Source: Ruminococcus sp. (GTDB lineage Bacteria; Bacillota; Clostridia; Oscillospirales; Ruminococcaceae). From it: a stretch of DNA of 64,000 nucleotides. The translations under genes and the position numbers were made by a program. Below the pieces are notes generated by a model. It did no database searches. It saw nothing but the letters and a program-made list of their open reading frames with translations, and was not told the origin of the DNA. The DNA lies in assembly GCA_021770655.1 (NCBI GenBank), contig JAETQO010000002.1:1-64000 (forward strand), written 5' to 3'. Of this stretch, positions 49,838 through 56,275 are shown one piece after another (position 1 is the first letter of the stretch; each line of letters begins with the position of its first letter).

Positions 49838-50605
49838 ATGAATTTATTGTTTATCGGTGATGTTGTGGGAAGGGACGGCTGTGATTTTCTTGCAAGCCGA
49901 ATGTATCAGTTAAAAAAAGAATATGATATTGATGTAACGGTAGTCAACGGTGAAAATTCCGCTCAGGGAAACGGTATTACACCCGATTCCTATCAGAAGC
50001 TTATCAGTCTGGGAGCCGATGCTGTTACTACCGGAAATCATTCTTTTAAGCGGAAAGAGGCAACTCAGCTGTATGATCTGAACGACTCTTTGCTCAGACC
50101 AGCCAATTATCCCGACGGAGTTATCGGTCATGGAGTGACTTATATTGATATGTGTCCGTATAAGATTGCAGTGATAAATCTTTTGGGAACTATGTATCTT
50201 GATGCTTTGGAAAATCCTTTTAATTATGTGGACAGACTGCTTGAGGAGATAGATACTCCCAATATTTTTGTGGATTTTCACGCTGAGGCGACTTCTGAAA
50301 AGAAAGCAATGGGATTTTATTTGCAGGGAAGATGTACGGCAGTTCTGGGAACTCATACGCACGTCCAGACTTCCGATGAGGTAATTCTCGGAGGGCATAC
50401 GGCTTACATTACCGATGTAGGAATGACCGGTCCTGAGCTTTCGGTGTTGGGCGTTGAAAGCAGTATCGCGATAAATAAGTTCAAATATCATACTCCTGTA
50501 AGGTTTGAGGAGAGCAAAGAGCCTTGTTTTATTAACGGCGCAGTAGTTTCTTTTGATGAAAAATCGGGAAAAGCAACAAATATACAGCGTGTTATTAAGC
50601 GATAA
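49838..50605 (+). CDS. ymdB: YmdB-family metallophosphoesterase
   Basis: About 255 residues. A calcineurin-like phosphodiesterase acting on 2',3'-cyclic nucleotides in Bacillus, where it affects biofilm and sporulation choices. Metal-binding motifs: FIGDVVGRDG, VVNGENSAQG, TTGNHSFKRKE, FVDFHAEATSEK and GTHTHVQTSD. I prefer the ATG at 49838 (MNLLFIGDVVG) over an in-frame GTG at 49805, because the family begins there. It is followed by spoVS as in Bacillus. Confidence 0.92.
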   Translation: MNLLFIGDVVGRDGCDFLASRMYQLKKEYDIDVTVVNGENSAQGNGITPDSYQKLISLGADAVTTGNHSFKRKEATQLYDLNDSLLRPANYPDGVIGHGVTYIDMCPYKIAVINLLGTMYLDALENPFNYVDRLLEEIDTPNIFVDFHAEATSEKKAMGFYLQGRCTAVLGTHTHVQTSDEVILGGHTAYITDVGMTGPELSVLGVESSIAINKFKYHTPVRFEESKEPCFINGAVVSFDEKSGKATNIQRVIKR

Positions 50606-50627
50606 TGAACAAAAAAATAAATTGTAC

Positions 50628-50656
50628 TTGAAATGTGAATCATAGTGTAGTATAAT
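50628..50656 (+). promoter_or_regulatory. Promoter of spoVS
   Basis: TTGAAA (50628-50633) and TATAAT (50651-50656), 17-base spacer, about 55 bases before the start codon. Confidence 0.6.
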
Positions 50657-50711
50657 ATTAATTGTAAAATAAGTGGGTAGATTCTATGAATTTACTGATG
50701 GAGGTAGTAAT

Positions 50712-50972
50712 GTGGAAATACTAAAGGTTTCTTCGAGGTCTGTGCCTAATTCGGTTGCCGGTGCTATCTCGGGTGTGATTAGAGATAACGGAGCTGTCGA
50801 GGTTCAGGCTGTTGGCGCAGGTGCGACCAATCAGGCTATCAAAGCAATCGCTATTGCGAGAGGTTATCTTGCGCCTTTGGGAATAGATATGATCTGTATT
50901 CCCGCCTTTGCCAACGTTGTCATTGACGGCGAGGAGAGGACGGCAATAAAGTTGATTTGTGAAGAGAGATAG
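50712..50972 (+). CDS. spoVS: Stage V sporulation protein S
   Basis: 86 residues, the exact family length. VEILKVSSRSVPNSVAGAIS, GAGATNQAIKAIAIARGYLAP and IDGEERTAIKLICEE are near-invariant. The GTG start is set by GGAGGT seven bases upstream; a longer in-frame reading from 50673 has no such site. SpoVS is an Alba-like protein affecting spore coat and cortex formation. Confidence 0.95.
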   Translation: MEILKVSSRSVPNSVAGAISGVIRDNGAVEVQAVGAGATNQAIKAIAIARGYLAPLGIDMICIPAFANVVIDGEERTAIKLICEER

Positions 50973-50982
50973 TTTATTGCTT

Positions 50983-51013
50983 GCATCAAGGCTTACACGC
51001 CTTGATGCTTTTT
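50983..51013 (+). terminator. Terminator of spoVS
   Basis: GCATCAAGGC/GCCTTGATGC stem, 6-base loop, then five Ts. Confidence 0.9.
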
Positions 51014-51117
51014 ACTAAGGCAGCGCTGATTAGATCAAATCCGCCCCGTTCAAATGAGGGAACTCATGCGGCTGAATTTGATACGCTTCGTTATAATCAG
51101 CATATCCTAAGGAAGTG
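51014..51117. repeat. Imperfect palindromic element before the ABC transporter genes
   Basis: The ends CTAAGGCAGCGCTGATTA and TAATCAGCATATCCTAAG are partly inverted copies, and ATCAAAT/ATTTGAT pairs further in. It is non-coding and resembles a second small repeat family; it could also be a regulatory leader. Confidence 0.45.
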
Positions 51118-51131
51118 CAGGAGGAGATAGA

Positions 51132-51830
51132 TTGGAGCCGATAATAAGAGCATACGGGCTTACAAAACAATATAGCGGTTTTACTGCGCTCGGAAATTTC
51201 AACGTAGAGATGGAGAGGGGAAAGATAATCGGACTTCTCGGACCGAACGGCAGCGGAAAGACGACCTTTATCAAGCTTTGCTGTGGTCTTCTTAAACCTA
51301 CGGCAGGGGACGTTCTGATAGGCGGGCTTCCCATTGGAGTTGAAACTAAGAAAATGGTATCATATCTGCCGGACAGAAATTTTATACCCGACGATATGCA
51401 GGTAAAGGAAATGCTGAATTTTTTTCAGGATTTTTATGAGAATTTCAATATAGCCAAAGCGCTTGATATGATGAACCGACTGGGCATAAATCTGAATTCC
51501 CGTTTTAAGACAATGTCCAAGGGAACTAAGGAAAAGGTTCAGCTTGCGCTGGTAATGAGCCGTGAGGCAGATGTATATCTGCTTGACGAGCCTATTGCAG
51601 GAGTCGATCCTGCGGCGAGAGAATACATACTCAATACGATAATATCAAATTATAATGAGAATGCGGCTGTGGTTATTTCGACGCACCTTATTACCGATAT
51701 AGAGCCGGTTCTTGACGATGTTGTAATGATACAGAACGGTACGCTCAGACTGCACAAGTCCGTTGAGGCTATTCGCGCCGAAACGGGAATGACGGTTGAT
51801 CAATTATTCAGGGAGGTGTACCGATGCTAG
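51132..51830 (+). CDS. ABC transporter ATP-binding protein
   Basis: 232 residues. Walker A is GPNGSGKTTFIKL, Q-loop LPDRNFIPD, signature MSKGTKEKVQLALVM (a degenerate LSGGQ, as in YtrB/GntR-linked exporters), Walker B VYLLDEPIAGVDP and H-loop ISTHLI. The TTG start has AGGAGGAG upstream. It overlaps the permease gene by seven bases and forms a two-gene ABC-2-type exporter of unknown substrate. Confidence 0.88.
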   Translation: MEPIIRAYGLTKQYSGFTALGNFNVEMERGKIIGLLGPNGSGKTTFIKLCCGLLKPTAGDVLIGGLPIGVETKKMVSYLPDRNFIPDDMQVKEMLNFFQDFYENFNIAKALDMMNRLGINLNSRFKTMSKGTKEKVQLALVMSREADVYLLDEPIAGVDPAAREYILNTIISNYNENAAVVISTHLITDIEPVLDDVVMIQNGTLRLHKSVEAIRAETGMTVDQLFREVYRC

Positions 51831-52591
51831 GAAAGCTTTTGAAATATGAGATGAAACGCTCGGCAAGGCGTTTTTGCCCGCTCGTTGCCGGATATATGAT
51901 AATAAGCGTTCTGCTTGCCGTTTTCTCCAGAATGGACTTTAGAAATTCTGATGTTCAGCTTGCTGTCATTTTTGCTATCATTGCCGCATCTTACGGAATA
52001 CTTACTTCGGTTTTGTTTGTGTTCGGATTTTCCCTTTCTTTGTCGAACTTCAACAAAACGCTTTTTACCGACGAGGGTTATCTAATGCTCACCATTCCGG
52101 TCAAGCCTTACTATCACATTTTTGTTAAGCTTATTTCTTCGGTAGTCTGGTCTGCGGCAAGTATTGCCGTATTTCTGCTCTCTCTTTTTATAATAGATAT
52201 GGACGGATTTGCAAGCGATTTTAAGGAGCTGGCCGACATCATATCCCAAGTTATCACCCATGAACCGCTGACTGCTTTGCTTGTTTTCCTGTTAATGCTC
52301 GCTTGCTTTGCGAATCTTCAGATATTTTTCTATTTTGTGATTTCGCTGTCAAACTGTTTCAGTCACAAGGTGCTTGCAGGCTTTGCGATCGTTTTTGCGA
52401 ACAGTATAATCATGTCGTTTATCGGCAGGTTTAATTTTAGTTCAAGTATGTTCGGATTTTACATAGATAATCCGAATGAAATAATCTCTAACGTAGATAT
52501 ATGCTTTATGATCTTGTATCAGCTTTTCTATATTGTCGTATATTTCCTGTTGGCAAATTTCATTATAACCAGAAAGCACAATTTGCAGTAA
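51824..52591 (+). CDS. ABC-2 type transporter permease
   Basis: 255 residues with about six membrane helices (for example VAGYMIISVLLAVFSRMDF, LAVIFAIIAASYGILTSVLF and LTALLVFLLMLACFANLQIFF). The loop LFTDEGYLMLTIPVKPYYHIFVKLI is typical of permeases paired with YtrB-like ATPases. It is translated together with the ATPase through the overlap. No substrate can be inferred; neighbours give no hint. Confidence 0.75.
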   Translation: MLGKLLKYEMKRSARRFCPLVAGYMIISVLLAVFSRMDFRNSDVQLAVIFAIIAASYGILTSVLFVFGFSLSLSNFNKTLFTDEGYLMLTIPVKPYYHIFVKLISSVVWSAASIAVFLLSLFIIDMDGFASDFKELADIISQVITHEPLTALLVFLLMLACFANLQIFFYFVISLSNCFSHKVLAGFAIVFANSIIMSFIGRFNFSSSMFGFYIDNPNEIISNVDICFMILYQLFYIVVYFLLANFIITRKHNLQ

Positions 52592-52596
52592 AAATA

Positions 52597-52626
52597 AATG
52601 CACCCGATTTTTTCGGGTGCATTTTT
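52597..52626 (+). terminator. Terminator of the ABC transporter operon
   Basis: AATGCACCCGA/TCGGGTGCATT stem with a T5 loop and a following T run. Confidence 0.9.
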
Positions 52627-52631
52627 AGCTT

Positions 52632-52716
52632 AAGGTAACACCGCACAACTATTGTGTGCGGATAACGCAGAAAATTGGCAAGTTAGACGTACACAAAGCC
52701 GTTAGGTGTTGCCTTA
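52632..52716. repeat. MITE-like palindromic repeat, copy B
   Basis: Shares nearly all of a 65-70-base core with copy A (ACACCGCACAACTATTGTG ... AAAGCCGT) but lacks the last inner part of the right arm. Ends AAGGTAACACC/GGTGTTGCCTT are inverted with one mismatch. Its terminal GCCTTA provides the stop codon of the gene at 52714. Confidence 0.75.
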
Positions 52717-53862
52717 ATTAAGTATCCATATCTGAGTCGGATTTTCAGGTTCAAAATCCGCAAAGGAAAGCTTTCCTCCCTTTGAGTTGACAAGAACCTT
52801 ATCAAAACCTGAAGCCCCGCTGTATATTCTGAAACGTCTTTTTCCAAGGGCGGCCGCTCTGAACTGAGCGGGTTGACCGTCTATTTTCAGATAGTCATAA
52901 TCCTTGCATGAAGCGTTTACATATCCTCCGTCGGCAATTTTAAGTCCGAAAGTGCCGTTTTCCGTAAGACATACGGTAAGCTTCTGTTCAAGGGATCTAT
53001 CGGGTTTATCGAGTTGAAGTCCTTTGGGCGTTACGGTGAGGACCAGTCCTGAAATCTCATTTTTAAATGTATACGCTTTCCCGTCGGTTATGTAGTTGCC
53101 ACAGTCGGATGTACAGTCTTCAAAGAATCTTAGGAAAAGCGCCGTAACGTTCTGTTGAGTGACAGGAAGCGTATTTTTGGCTACATCGTCAAAGGCTCTG
53201 GGGTCGAGGTGAGATATGGTATCAACAAACTTTCCCGCATATTTTACCAGCTTGGTGGCCGCTTCGCCAAAGCCGTCTTTGCCGTAATGCTTGATAAGTC
53301 GTTTATCAAAGCTGTCGGCTGTGTACTTTGTACAGGACGTATTGACGTGCTTTTCAAAAGCGAAATGCACGTTGTTGGGTTTATCAATATATTTCATATT
53401 AGCAACGTGGACGGTACAGCCCATATCTGAAACGAAGTGGACGGCTCTTCCGAGAAATCTCATAGCATTATGTATATCGCCGCTCTTGTAAAGAGAAACT
53501 GCGGAAGTGTAATTTGCTTCAAGCAAAGTCCTTGCGCTTCCGGAAAGCTTTCCCAATCGGTTTCTGTAATATCCGTTCGTTTCGGGAAGCTCCTTGCCCT
53601 TTGGATTTACGCATGAGTAATAGTGCATACCCGGACCTTTATCCATATCGTCTTTTTTGTCCGGCTCGGTACAGCCTTTAAGTATATCTTCCGTATAGTC
53701 CTTATAGAAAGTTATCTGCTTTTGCTTCTTTTCTTTTTCCAGAAGAGCAAGAGCCTTCTTGGTAATATCCTCGTGGGTCGCACTGCTCCACGCATATGTT
53801 TTTTTCGCTCCTAAACAACCGTATAATCCAATGACAGAAACGAGTGCCAATAATTTTTTCAT
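52714..53862 (-). CDS. Secreted zinc-dependent phospholipase C-like protein
   Basis: 382 residues. A signal peptide (1-24, KKLLALVSVIGLYGCLGA then KKTYA) ends just before Trp25, which would be the mature N-terminal residue that binds zinc in this family. His30 (ATHEDIT), GPGMHYYSCVN, FLGRAVHFVSDMGCTVHVAN and VHFAFEKHVN give the other metal ligands of the alpha-toxin/PLC fold. Instead of the C-terminal PLAT domain of alpha-toxin, residues about 260-382 look like a beta-trefoil (ISGLVLTVTPKGLQL, FGLKIADGGYV, KRRFRIYSGASGFD, NPTQIWILN). The start with AAGGA upstream is preferred to a longer frame that overlaps the flavin reductase gene. Confidence 0.8.
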   Translation of the reverse strand: MKKLLALVSVIGLYGCLGAKKTYAWSSATHEDITKKALALLEKEKKQKQITFYKDYTEDILKGCTEPDKKDDMDKGPGMHYYSCVNPKGKELPETNGYYRNRLGKLSGSARTLLEANYTSAVSLYKSGDIHNAMRFLGRAVHFVSDMGCTVHVANMKYIDKPNNVHFAFEKHVNTSCTKYTADSFDKRLIKHYGKDGFGEAATKLVKYAGKFVDTISHLDPRAFDDVAKNTLPVTQQNVTALFLRFFEDCTSDCGNYITDGKAYTFKNEISGLVLTVTPKGLQLDKPDRSLEQKLTVCLTENGTFGLKIADGGYVNASCKDYDYLKIDGQPAQFRAAALGKRRFRIYSGASGFDKVLVNSKGGKLSFADFEPENPTQIWILN

Positions 53863-53866
53863 AGAT

Positions 53867-54472
53867 CTATTTTCCTTTTCCTTTATTATTTTTCTTTTTC
53901 CTTTTTCGCACGGAATATCCGAAACTTCCGAGCTTTTTTCCAAGTCCGAAATATTCGCCGTGGGCATAGGCGAGAAGCTTTGCTTTGTCAAGACAGAGCC
54001 TGCCGCTTTCGTCAAGCAGTTCTTTAGCAACGTCGAGTCCCACGATGTCGGCGATGAACATATCGTGAGTACCGAGATTGACGGTCTCTCTCACCTTACA
54101 TTCGATATTAACCGGGGATTCTGCAAGAAACGGAGCAGAAATCCTTGAGGACTTCTCAGCAGTGAGTCCCATTTCCTTGAATTTATCGTTTTTTCTGCCT
54201 GTTTTTACTCCGCAGTAATCAACGGCTTTGACAAGCTGTTCGGTAGTAAGATTGATAACAAATTCTCCGCTTTCGGAGATCAGCTCATGAGAATATCTTT
54301 CCGGTCTGACTGAGATATACGTTACAGGAGGCTGAGTGTTCAGTATTCCTGTCCAGGCAACTGTAAAGATGTTAGGCTTTTCAAGAGTGCCGCAGGTCAC
54401 AAGCGTAGGCGGAACGGGAGACGTGATAACACTGCCTTTCCATTGCTCCTTGGTATATCTGATATATTCCAT
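53867..54472 (-). CDS. Flavin reductase-like FMN-binding protein
   Basis: 201 residues of the split-barrel flavin reductase family. GSVITSPVPPTLVTCGTLEKPNIFTVAWTG begins the barrel, YISVRPERYSHELI follows, and GTHDMFIADIVGLDV is in the C-terminal part. It probably binds FMN, with an unknown physiological electron acceptor. It ends in a basic Lys-rich tail and lies four bases upstream of the phospholipase-like gene; it overlaps the 121-aa gene by one base. Confidence 0.85.
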   Translation of the reverse strand: MEYIRYTKEQWKGSVITSPVPPTLVTCGTLEKPNIFTVAWTGILNTQPPVTYISVRPERYSHELISESGEFVINLTTEQLVKAVDYCGVKTGRKNDKFKEMGLTAEKSSRISAPFLAESPVNIECKVRETVNLGTHDMFIADIVGLDVAKELLDESGRLCLDKAKLLAYAHGEYFGLGKKLGSFGYSVRKRKKKNNKGKGK

Positions 54473-54837
54473 TATGCTCCGCCTTTCTCAGTTTCAAGAC
54501 CCATATTATGCACCTTGGCGTATATCTTATCATAGTCTTTGTATAGAAGCTGGGTTTGATTTTCTAGAAAATAATAATGCTTTATGTACGGAACAAGCAG
54601 TACAAGCAATGCAACTGCAAGTGGAATGAGTATCAATATCTGCCACACGGCAACGGCGATAAAGGTCATTACAGTGCAGAGAGCAAACAGGACTGTAACT
54701 ATAAGATGAATAAGGCGTTCGTGCTGAAAAAATTCAATATGAGCGCTGTGATAGTCGAGCAGTTTAGCATAGTCGCAGTTTTCATCTTCCAGACATTTCT
54801 GAACGAAACGGCGATAGCTTTTAAAGTATTCGGTCAT
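54472..54837 (-). CDS. Membrane protein of unknown function (121 aa)
   Basis: It has a soluble N-terminal helix region, two membrane helices (about 43-63, LIVTVLFALCTVMTFIAVAVW, and 66-84) and a C-terminal helix. The motif YHSAHIEFFQHERLIHLIVTVLFAL is seen in other Clostridia, but no function is assigned. It lies next to the flavin reductase gene on the same strand. Confidence 0.6.
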   Translation of the reverse strand: MTEYFKSYRRFVQKCLEDENCDYAKLLDYHSAHIEFFQHERLIHLIVTVLFALCTVMTFIAVAVWQILILIPLAVALLVLLVPYIKHYYFLENQTQLLYKDYDKIYAKVHNMGLETEKGGA

Positions 54838-54848
54838 ATTTATTGCAC

Positions 54849-55145
54849 CTACAGTTCGATGTATTCTGCGTCCTGTATCTCAAGATCGCGCAGTTTGGTT
54901 TTATAGGAATTTTTCTCTTTTTGCTTTGCGCGCATTTCCTCATTCTTTTTCACATCTCTGGCAACTGTCATAAGCATAAGATCGTTGATAGTCTTATAAT
55001 GCTTTGAAACGCGCTTGGTAAAGCTTTTGCGCTTTTCGGGCTTTTTTCGTTTGCCGTCAAAAATTATTGCAAGAACCACAGACGCAGTCATTGCGATTAT
55101 AGTTTTTTCCGCATTTGTATTGACCTTGCAGACAAGCTTTTTCAT
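54849..55145 (-). CDS. Small basic membrane-associated protein (98 aa)
   Basis: One hydrophobic stretch (about 16-29, IIAMTASVVLAIIF) follows a short basic start; the rest is a highly basic, charged helix (KRKKPEKRKSFTKRVSKHYK) ending with an acidic tail. No known family. It is in line with the 121-aa membrane protein and may be co-transcribed. Confidence 0.5.
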   Translation of the reverse strand: MKKLVCKVNTNAEKTIIAMTASVVLAIIFDGKRKKPEKRKSFTKRVSKHYKTINDLMLMTVARDVKKNEEMRAKQKEKNSYKTKLRDLEIQDAEYIEL

Positions 55146-55252
55146 AAGATCACCGTTCTTCCCAATCCCTGTTTTCAGATCACTTTGCTGAACATGAATT
55201 TATTATACTATATTTTCAGAGCAATTTCAAGTATTAAACCATAAAAAGGAGA

Positions 55253-55289
55253 AAAATCAGGAATTTCCTGAATGAAAGTTCCTGATTTT
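55253..55289 (-). terminator. Terminator-like hairpin between the ComEA-like gene and the 98-aa gene
   Basis: AAAATCAGGAA/TTCCTGATTTT stem with A/T tracts on both sides, directly beside the short repeat at 55297. Confidence 0.75.
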
Positions 55290-55296
55290 ATGTTTA

Positions 55297-55346
55297 AGTC
55301 AATACCGCAAAGCTACCGCCTGACGGCTTTGTGCGGTATTGCCTTA
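55297..55346. repeat. Short copy of the palindromic repeat, at a stop codon
   Basis: A 50-bp palindrome with AATACCGC/GCGGTATT outer arms and AGC/GCT inner pairs. Its conserved GCCTTA end overlaps the stop codon of the ComEA-like gene at 55344-55346. Confidence 0.65.
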
Positions 55347-56264
55347 AGTTTCGATATAATCCCACAGTTCGCTTACCAGTTGGTCGGTAAATCCCTCGCA
55401 CAGCAGAAGTTCGTTCGGACTGGAATAATAAGAGATCTTTTCTCGGATATTCACTATCTCCTGAGCCTGATCTTCATTCAAAAGAAGTTTTTCCGCAAGC
55501 TCCTCTGCACTTGCGGTATTGATATTGACCTTCCGGCGCTGTTTCGGCGGCGCTGTGACCGCAGTAGTTTTGACGGTTGTGTGCTTTGTGGCAGTTGTTC
55601 CTGCCGTGGTTGTTTTCACAGTAGTCTGTGCAGGTTCTTCATAGTCGTTCTCTTCGTCGTTTTCTTCGGTTTCATTGTCATCAGGCATATCCCTGTAGTC
55701 GTATTCGTCAACATAAAAATATTCTTTAAGCAGATCGAGTGTAGCTTCACCTATGCCGTTTACCTCCAACAGCATATCCATATTGCAGATAACGCCGACA
55801 GAATCACGGTATTCGATAATTCTGTCGGCGGTGACTTCGCCTATCCCGCTGATTGACATAAGAATGTCGCGGTCGGCAAGGTTTATATCCGCCGGATAGC
55901 TGTAGACGATCTCAAGGATTTCTCCGCTTGCTTCGGTTTTCTGAGTGCGGGAGACTTCAGATTCTGTCGGTTTGACTTTCGTCGTGGCTTTAGAAATCGG
56001 TACTGCAGTAGTCTCCGATGAAAAAACGACCGAATCCGTCGGATCGTCGGACATATCATATGCAGAATTATCGTTTGCAGGAGTAAGCATTATAACATCG
56101 TCTTTTGAATCACGGTTTACCAGCACGGCTGTCGCCGCCGCAAATATAGCAGAGGCGGCAAGCAGAGTGCAGAGTATATATTTAGTTTTATTTTCGTTAC
56201 CGCTGTCCCGATCCTTTTCGGAAACGGTATTTTCATTATGCAGATCTTTTTCTTTGATGTCCAT
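55344..56264 (-). CDS. ComEA-like membrane protein with two helix-hairpin-helix regions
   Basis: 306 residues. A cytoplasmic N-terminus (about 1-27) and one membrane helix (about 28-49, YILCTLLAASAIFAAATAVLV) anchor it. A Thr/Ser-rich linker follows, then a helix-hairpin-helix unit (about 125-185, INLADRDILMSISGIGEVTADRIIEYR), an acidic linker and Thr-rich spacer (about 190-245), and a second unit (about 248-304, VNINTASAEELAEKLLL). ComEA binds incoming DNA outside the membrane; here there are two such units. No comEC or comEB is beside it. Confidence 0.75.
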   Translation of the reverse strand: MDIKEKDLHNENTVSEKDRDSGNENKTKYILCTLLAASAIFAAATAVLVNRDSKDDVIMLTPANDNSAYDMSDDPTDSVVFSSETTAVPISKATTKVKPTESEVSRTQKTEASGEILEIVYSYPADINLADRDILMSISGIGEVTADRIIEYRDSVGVICNMDMLLEVNGIGEATLDLLKEYFYVDEYDYRDMPDDNETEENDEENDYEEPAQTTVKTTTAGTTATKHTTVKTTAVTAPPKQRRKVNINTASAEELAEKLLLNEDQAQEIVNIREKISYYSSPNELLLCEGFTDQLVSELWDYIET

Positions 56265-56275
56265 GGTTTCAGATC

